A stretch of 62,507 nucleotides of DNA from a virus. The notes beneath the pieces are model-generated. The model made no database searches. It worked only from the letters and a program-made list of their open reading frames with translations, and was not told the DNA's origin. Both the position numbers and the translations under genes were made by a program. This document shows positions 58,192-62,507 of the stretch, in pieces. The stretch is taken from positions 1 to 62,507 of the IMG/VR virus record IMGVR_UViG_3300028361_000028. The stretch is one strand, 5' to 3'. The first letter of the stretch is position 1, and every line of letters begins with the position of its first letter.

Positions 58192-58578
58192 ATGAAAAAA
58201 TTATTTGTACTACTATCGTTATTGTTCATTACTATTATTGTTGGATGTGCTACGGATGCTGACATGGCATCACATAATTTATCTAAAGCGGCTGAAATGT
58301 TTGAAGTCAATAGACGTGTTGTATTTTATAATGGTATAACAGATGCTTATATTCTATCAATTGAGGGTAGATGTTCTGTAGAATTTTTTGTTGATAAATT
58401 CACTGTTACTGTAAAAACTGGACCTAATGAATATAAGAAACATTATTTAGGACGGGCCGATAATGTATTTCCGTTTGTTGAACAATTAGACAGTTCTCCT
58501 GTAGGTGTATATCATTACAGAGTTATTTTTAAACCTAAAAGCATTATTCCAAATATTGAACTAAGAACAAGTAACTAA
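58192..58578 (+). CDS. Beta-sandwich lipoprotein of large phages
   Basis: 128 residues. Signal peptide MKKLFVLLSLLFITIIVGC with lipobox Cys19. DMASHNLSKAAEMFEVNRRV, then VFYNGITDAYILSIEGRCSV and HYRVIFKPKSIIPNIELR match a conserved phage lipoprotein family that databases sometimes label recombination directionality factor-like, a label a lipoprotein signal makes doubtful. AAGGAA site. Confidence 0.82.
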   Translation: MKKLFVLLSLLFITIIVGCATDADMASHNLSKAAEMFEVNRRVVFYNGITDAYILSIEGRCSVEFFVDKFTVTVKTGPNEYKKHYLGRADNVFPFVEQLDSSPVGVYHYRVIFKPKSIIPNIELRTSN

Positions 58579-58624
58579 TAATTTTTAGCCGCCAAAAATA
58601 AAATCATAACATAAGAGAGAATTT

Positions 58625-59380
58625 ATGATAACTCATTCAAATTTATACGCGATAATTAAAGAGAATACTCTATATTCAATTGATAATTATTTGAAAACAT
58701 GGACGGTATTTGAAAAAATTTGGCTTATCGTCTCAATAGCTCTCCTAACTTGGGCTTCTATTCTCTGGAAAAGCCCTTGGTACGGTTATGTTGCATCAAT
58801 CAGTGGAATAATTTGTGTTGTATTAGCAGCAAAAGGAAAAATAGCTAATTATTGGTTTGGTATTATAAACTGTATTTTTTATGCTTATGTAGCGTATAGT
58901 TGGCAACTATACGGTGAAGTGATGCTTAATGCTTTATACTTCTTACCTATGCAGTTTGTTGGTTTATACTTCTGGAATTGTAAAGACAATAAGGACCCAG
59001 AAATTAAGGGTAGTATCAAAGTTAAATTTTTAACAAACAATAGTAGAATTATACTAAGTATTGTATGTGTTATTAGTGTTTGTATTTATGCTCTGTTTTT
59101 GCAGTATTTAAAGGGTAATATACCTTGGATTGATGCCACTTCAACAGTATTATCAATTATAGCTATGGTATTAATGGCAAAAGTATACATGGAGCAATGG
59201 ATTCTATGGATTATAGTTGATGTAGTCAGTATTATTATGTGGGCTATTGTAGTGTTTAAACAAGGATCTAATGATATAGGGTTATTTATTATGTGGTCTG
59301 CATTTCTAGTAAACGCTATCTATGGTTATTATAATTGGGTTAAAATGTATCATAAATCAATAGAAGACAAATATGTATAA
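58625..59380 (+). CDS. pnuC: Nicotinamide riboside transporter PnuC
   Basis: 251 residues with about seven membrane helices. GIICVVLAAKGKIANYWFGI, NCIFYAYVAYSWQLYGEVML and NALYFLPMQFVGLYFW are PnuC signatures including the Trp/Asn-rich substrate region. It facilitates uptake of nicotinamide riboside across the inner membrane. The stop overlaps the NadR start by 8 nt, so uptake and phosphorylation are coupled. Confidence 0.93.
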   Translation: MITHSNLYAIIKENTLYSIDNYLKTWTVFEKIWLIVSIALLTWASILWKSPWYGYVASISGIICVVLAAKGKIANYWFGIINCIFYAYVAYSWQLYGEVMLNALYFLPMQFVGLYFWNCKDNKDPEIKGSIKVKFLTNNSRIILSIVCVISVCIYALFLQYLKGNIPWIDATSTVLSIIAMVLMAKVYMEQWILWIIVDVVSIIMWAIVVFKQGSNDIGLFIMWSAFLVNAIYGYYNWVKMYHKSIEDKYV

Positions 59381-60389
59381 AAAAATTGGATTTATGGGTG
59401 GAAAGTTCTTACCCTTCCATTTAGGTCATTTGTTTGCTGCTCTTGAAGCCCACAATCAGGTTGATAAACTTTACATTATTCTATCTTCTTCTAAAAAAAG
59501 AGATACTGAATTATGTGATCGTGATGGTATTAAACACATGCCAGGAGACGTTAGAATGTCTTGGTTAGGTCAAGCATTTAATGATTTAGAAAATATTGAA
59601 ATTATACATATTAAAGACGACCAGTGGGATAATGATTATGATTGGGAAGCTGGGGCTAGATTAATTACTACTGCGATACCAGAAAAAATTACCCATGTAT
59701 TTAGTTCTGAACAAGAATATACACCTTTATTTAAAAAATTTTATCCTTTTGCTAAACACGTAATAGTAGACGATCAACGTAAAACTGTAACTATATCAGC
59801 TACTAAACTACGTAAAGATTTGTATTCAAATTGGGATAAGTTACCTAATTTTGTAAAGTCTCATTTTGTTAAGAAAGTTCTTATTACAGGTACTGAAAGT
59901 GTGGGTAAATCTACTCTAACCACAAAACTGGCAAAGTTCTATAATACTTGCTTTGCACATGAGGTGGGAAGAGATTACTGTGAGCGTTATAAGAATCATT
60001 TAACTGTTCCTATGTTTAATTCCATTACAATGGAACATTATATCCTTCAACAACAATTGCTTCCATATTGCGACAAATTACTCCTTGTAGACAGTGATGC
60101 AGTGATTACTAGTTATTATTTAAATATGTATTTTGACACCCAATCCAATGCTATTGATAGTATTATACAACTTCAACAATATGATTTATGTTTATACTTG
60201 GAACCTGATGTTAAATGGGTACCTGATGGTTTTAGATTTGCTGGGGCTATGGATGAAAGAATTAACAATAACAAATGTCTTAAAGCCATGTATACCAAAC
60301 ACATGCAGGAAATGGTTTGTGTGTTTATTGAAGGTGATTACTCAACTAGGCTATTTAAAGCTAGACAAGAAATCAATAAGTTATTTTAA
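59373..60389 (+). CDS. nadR: NadR-like NMN adenylyltransferase / ribosylnicotinamide kinase
   Basis: 338 residues, two domains. N-terminal nucleotidyltransferase: GGKFLPFHLGHL (GxFxPxHxGH form) and TISATKLRKDLYSNW (ISxTxxR form). C-terminal kinase: P-loop ITGTESVGKSTLTTKLAKFY near residue 172, then EVGRDYCERY and LLLVDSDAVITSYYL. It would turn nicotinamide riboside into NMN and then NAD. The DNA-binding N-terminal repressor domain of enterobacterial NadR is absent. Confidence 0.93.
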   Translation: MYKKIGFMGGKFLPFHLGHLFAALEAHNQVDKLYIILSSSKKRDTELCDRDGIKHMPGDVRMSWLGQAFNDLENIEIIHIKDDQWDNDYDWEAGARLITTAIPEKITHVFSSEQEYTPLFKKFYPFAKHVIVDDQRKTVTISATKLRKDLYSNWDKLPNFVKSHFVKKVLITGTESVGKSTLTTKLAKFYNTCFAHEVGRDYCERYKNHLTVPMFNSITMEHYILQQQLLPYCDKLLLVDSDAVITSYYLNMYFDTQSNAIDSIIQLQQYDLCLYLEPDVKWVPDGFRFAGAMDERINNNKCLKAMYTKHMQEMVCVFIEGDYSTRLFKARQEINKLF

Positions 60390-60400
60390 AGGGGTTAGTA

Positions 60401-60685
60401 ATGGCAAACAGTGACGATTTTTATCAATTTCTCAATTCTTATAATTGTTTTGAGAATTTCTGTGTAGCACTTGACGAACAACATGCTACAACTTTTAATG
60501 ATTTAATGCGTGATTCAAAAGATTCAAAAGATTTAATTAAAATAATAGATTATTCGATAACTTGGGATGAAACACACGAAGGCAGTGATTATTGGTCAAG
60601 TATTAATTATGATTGGACTAATTCATGTAAAACGGGTATATTTATTAAAACTGGACTAAATTGTAATAATATTTGGGAGCGATAA
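60401..60685 (+). CDS. Tandem small-protein family, copy 1
   Basis: 94 residues. Shared pattern with the next two genes: FL, then an aromatic pair and Cys21, then TF, then a core ITWDETHEGSDYWSSINYDW and a C-terminal NCNNIW. GGGG site 7 nt before ATG. No known family. The strict Trp positions suggest a compact binding domain. Confidence 0.75.
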   Translation: MANSDDFYQFLNSYNCFENFCVALDEQHATTFNDLMRDSKDSKDLIKIIDYSITWDETHEGSDYWSSINYDWTNSCKTGIFIKTGLNCNNIWER

Positions 60686-60687
60686 AA

Positions 60688-60966
60688 ATGTCAGCTACAT
60701 TAAAAGATATTACTAATTTTATTGCTTTTCTTGAACAAAAAGGAGCTTATCACGAATTTTGTGAGGAAAGTAATCGTCAAAAAAACAATTCTTTTACAAA
60801 AACAGTTAATGAGAATAAAAAGAACCTCGATAGAATAATTGATCGTGCATTTACTTGGGAAAATACTATTAGTGGATCAAATTATTGGGCAAGTAAGTCT
60901 AGTGAATGGGAAATTGTTTTTGAGAAAGGTATTAGTCTTACAGAAGGTTGTAGAAGTATTTGGTAA
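60688..60966 (+). CDS. Tandem small-protein family, copy 2
   Basis: 92 residues from ATG 60688 (GGGAG upstream; an earlier start is rejected). Core FTWENTISGSNYWASKSSEW and end GCRSIW align with copies 1 and 3; Cys25 matches the N-terminal Cys. A 2-nt gap follows copy 1. Confidence 0.75.
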   Translation: MSATLKDITNFIAFLEQKGAYHEFCEESNRQKNNSFTKTVNENKKNLDRIIDRAFTWENTISGSNYWASKSSEWEIVFEKGISLTEGCRSIW

Positions 60967-60975
60967 GGAGATAAA

Positions 60976-61257
60976 ATGTCGGCAAGTAAAGAAAAATTTA
61001 TATCTTTTCTAATTAATGAGGATTACTATAAAAATTATTGTGATAATGTATTAATACAAAGGGGTTTAACTTTTACGGGTATACTTGCTCAAAATATAAC
61101 ATTTAATATGACAGACATGATAAGTACTTCTTTTGAATGGGATAAAACACCGGAAGGTCAATATTTTTGGCAGAATATAAATAAAAAATGGCTTTGTGTA
61201 TGTAATAATGATATAAAGCTCAATACAGGTAATTTTAATTGTAAAAGTATATGGTAA
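60976..61257 (+). CDS. Tandem small-protein family, copy 3
   Basis: 93 residues. Core FEWDKTPEGQYFWQNINKKW and end NCKSIW; N-terminal FLINEDYYKNYC aligns with the other copies. AAGGAG site. The three genes form a head-to-tail array between nadR and the aldolase-like gene and are clearly diverged, so the triplication is not recent. Confidence 0.75.
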   Translation: MSASKEKFISFLINEDYYKNYCDNVLIQRGLTFTGILAQNITFNMTDMISTSFEWDKTPEGQYFWQNINKKWLCVCNNDIKLNTGNFNCKSIW

Positions 61258-61267
61258 GGAGGATCTT

Positions 61268-62275
61268 ATGGGTAAACTTACTATTATTGGTGGAACTAAG
61301 AATAGAAAATCAAGTGTTATTGATAAAATATATAATTCATTCATTGAAACAAACAGCTTTAAATATATTGAACTACATAATGGTAAGATTATCCCAAAAG
61401 ATATAAGTAATAGTAATCTTACTATTTGGATGCCGGACATTGCTAACGAAGAACCAAAACATTATCCCGTTAAAAAACAAGGTTCTGTACTTATATGTTC
61501 AAAAGTAATACACAATGATAGAACAAGAATTGACGCTATAACTCGTATATTTAGAATGCATGGAAATGCTGTTATAGCCATTAGAAAAATAATAAACAAT
61601 AGTTTTGAATTTGAATTAATTGATGCGCTTGGAAATACTTGGTGTAGAACTATAGATATACTTGAATTAGTTCATACAATAAACTCTTTGTATAAATGGA
61701 CCAAAGAATCAGTACGAAAAAGTCTTAAACATAATGAGCTTCCTGATAATGTTTTTAATGGCGTGGATTATAAAGAACTACAAATTTTTATGAATATTAA
61801 TCAATTAATAGCACTTAAAGTAGCAGAAGGTTGTGGTAATAGGTTTTTTGGTAACTATAGTACTAGATGTACAAAATTATTTCCAAGTACAAGAAGGAAT
61901 AAAAATTATTTTTTCTTTTCTCCACGTAATACAGATAAAAGGTTTGTTACGATAAAAGATTTAGTACTTACAGATAACCAATATTATTATGGGAATAGAA
62001 AACCGTCTGTAGATACTCCAGCTCAAATAGAACTATATCAACAGATGCCAAAAATTAATTGGATAATTCATGGTCATGCCTATATTAAAAATGCCCCTAT
62101 TACTGAAAAATATTTGCCTTGTGGTGATATGCGTGAAGTAGTTGAAGTTCATCGTGTAATAAGAAAAATTAATACTAATCGAATTAATTTAAAAAATCAC
62201 GGGTTTTTACTTATAGGGAAAAATGTCGAAGATATGCAAAATCACCTCGACGATTGTAACTTTCATGCTTTATAA
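61268..62275 (+). CDS. Class II aldolase/adducin-like protein with extra N-terminal domain
   Basis: 335 residues. From about residue 165: CGNRFFGNYSTR, then FFFSPRNTDKRFVTIKDLVL, KPSVDTPAQIELYQQMPKIN, WIIHGHAYI, TEKYLPCGDM and NLKNHGFLLIG follow the order of class II aldolase motifs, with the HxH metal pair and the late NHG. The N-terminal 150 residues (KLTIIGGTKNRKSSVIDKIY) form a separate alpha/beta domain of unknown type. Strong AAGGAGG site. Substrate unknown. Confidence 0.78.
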   Translation: MGKLTIIGGTKNRKSSVIDKIYNSFIETNSFKYIELHNGKIIPKDISNSNLTIWMPDIANEEPKHYPVKKQGSVLICSKVIHNDRTRIDAITRIFRMHGNAVIAIRKIINNSFEFELIDALGNTWCRTIDILELVHTINSLYKWTKESVRKSLKHNELPDNVFNGVDYKELQIFMNINQLIALKVAEGCGNRFFGNYSTRCTKLFPSTRRNKNYFFFSPRNTDKRFVTIKDLVLTDNQYYYGNRKPSVDTPAQIELYQQMPKINWIIHGHAYIKNAPITEKYLPCGDMREVVEVHRVIRKINTNRINLKNHGFLLIGKNVEDMQNHLDDCNFHAL

Positions 62276-62296
62276 TAGTAGAGAGGAGAATTGAAA

Positions 62297-62507
62297 ATGC
62301 TTATTGCATTTAGTGTAGTATTATCATTAATTCTTACTGTATTAGCTTCAACATCAGTTCTTATTAAATTTATTTCGTTTCTTAATTACAGTGAGCTTGA
62401 TAAAGAAATTGATAACTACAAAGGTATCAAAAAAAATTATAACTCAGTAAAAGAATTATATATTTTTATAATTTGTGGAAGTTGGTTAATAACTGTATTT
62501 TTTTTTA
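62297..62507 (+). CDS. Small membrane protein, cut by window edge
   Basis: Open from ATG 62297 (GAGGAG upstream) to the right edge, about 70 codons. N-terminal transmembrane helix (LIAFSVVLSLILTVLASTSV), a charged loop (DKEIDNYKGIKKNYNSVKEL) and a second hydrophobic segment at the edge. C terminus missing; function unknown. Confidence 0.65.
   Translation, partial: MLIAFSVVLSLILTVLASTSVLIKFISFLNYSELDKEIDNYKGIKKNYNSVKELYIFIICGSWLITVFFF

Overview
This window is part of the genome of an AT-rich tailed double-stranded DNA bacteriophage (Caudoviricetes). The evidence is a contiguous head and packaging block: major capsid protein, coiled-coil scaffold candidate, prohead protease, portal and large terminase subunit. 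Genes are densely packed with strong AAGGAGG-type ribosome sites. I see no tRNA, rRNA or CRISPR array. Two lipoprotein signal sequences with lipoboxes and a VanY-like M15 peptidase (endolysin candidate) fit a Gram-negative host, but the host cannot be named. Tail genes are absent, so phage morphology is not decidable here.

Layout. (1) 1-20 kb, minus strand: virion, head and packaging genes in the order neck-like proteins, capsid, decoration, scaffold, protease, portal, a CheY-like receiver protein, intein-containing TerL, and TerS candidates. (2) 19-27 kb, minus strand: HD hydrolase, dNMP kinase, cold-shock protein, M15 peptidase, an actin-like ATPase with a coiled-coil neighbour, and ClpP. 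(3) 27-42 kb, minus strand: small early-type genes, two tandem winged-helix paralogues, PIN-PhoH, an IscB element, a deoxyribosyltransferase-like protein, a PTH2-like protein and a metacaspase. Three near-identical sigma70-type promoters read leftward here. (4) 42.1-42.6 kb: a divergent switch region with a tandem 15/16-bp repeat array. (5) 42.6-54.5 kb, plus strand: many small Cys-rich or unknown proteins with structured RNA in their intergenic spaces, then a HExxH protein and an SSB-like protein ending at a rho-independent terminator. (6) 54.5-62.5 kb, plus strand: a small RHH repressor gene on the minus strand with repeated operators, tiny membrane proteins, two lipoproteins, PnuC plus NadR (NAD salvage), three tandem copies of an unknown small gene, and an aldolase-like protein.

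The window is loaded with selfish nucleases: about fourteen loci, comprising intact HNH, GIY-YIG and EDxHD homing endonucleases, two decayed remnants, a TerL intein, and an IscB with an omega-RNA-like leader between IS200/IS605-like ends. The most novel signals are RNA-level. There is a type II hammerhead ribozyme with a complete catalytic core at 42862-42918. A two-hairpin RNA motif is present twice (43336-43400 and 46328-46390) with compensatory base changes. A family of leader hairpins precedes at least four consecutive genes. At protein level, a phage metacaspase, a receiver domain between terminase and portal, an actin-like filament candidate and the triplicated W-rich family beside NadR deserve attention.
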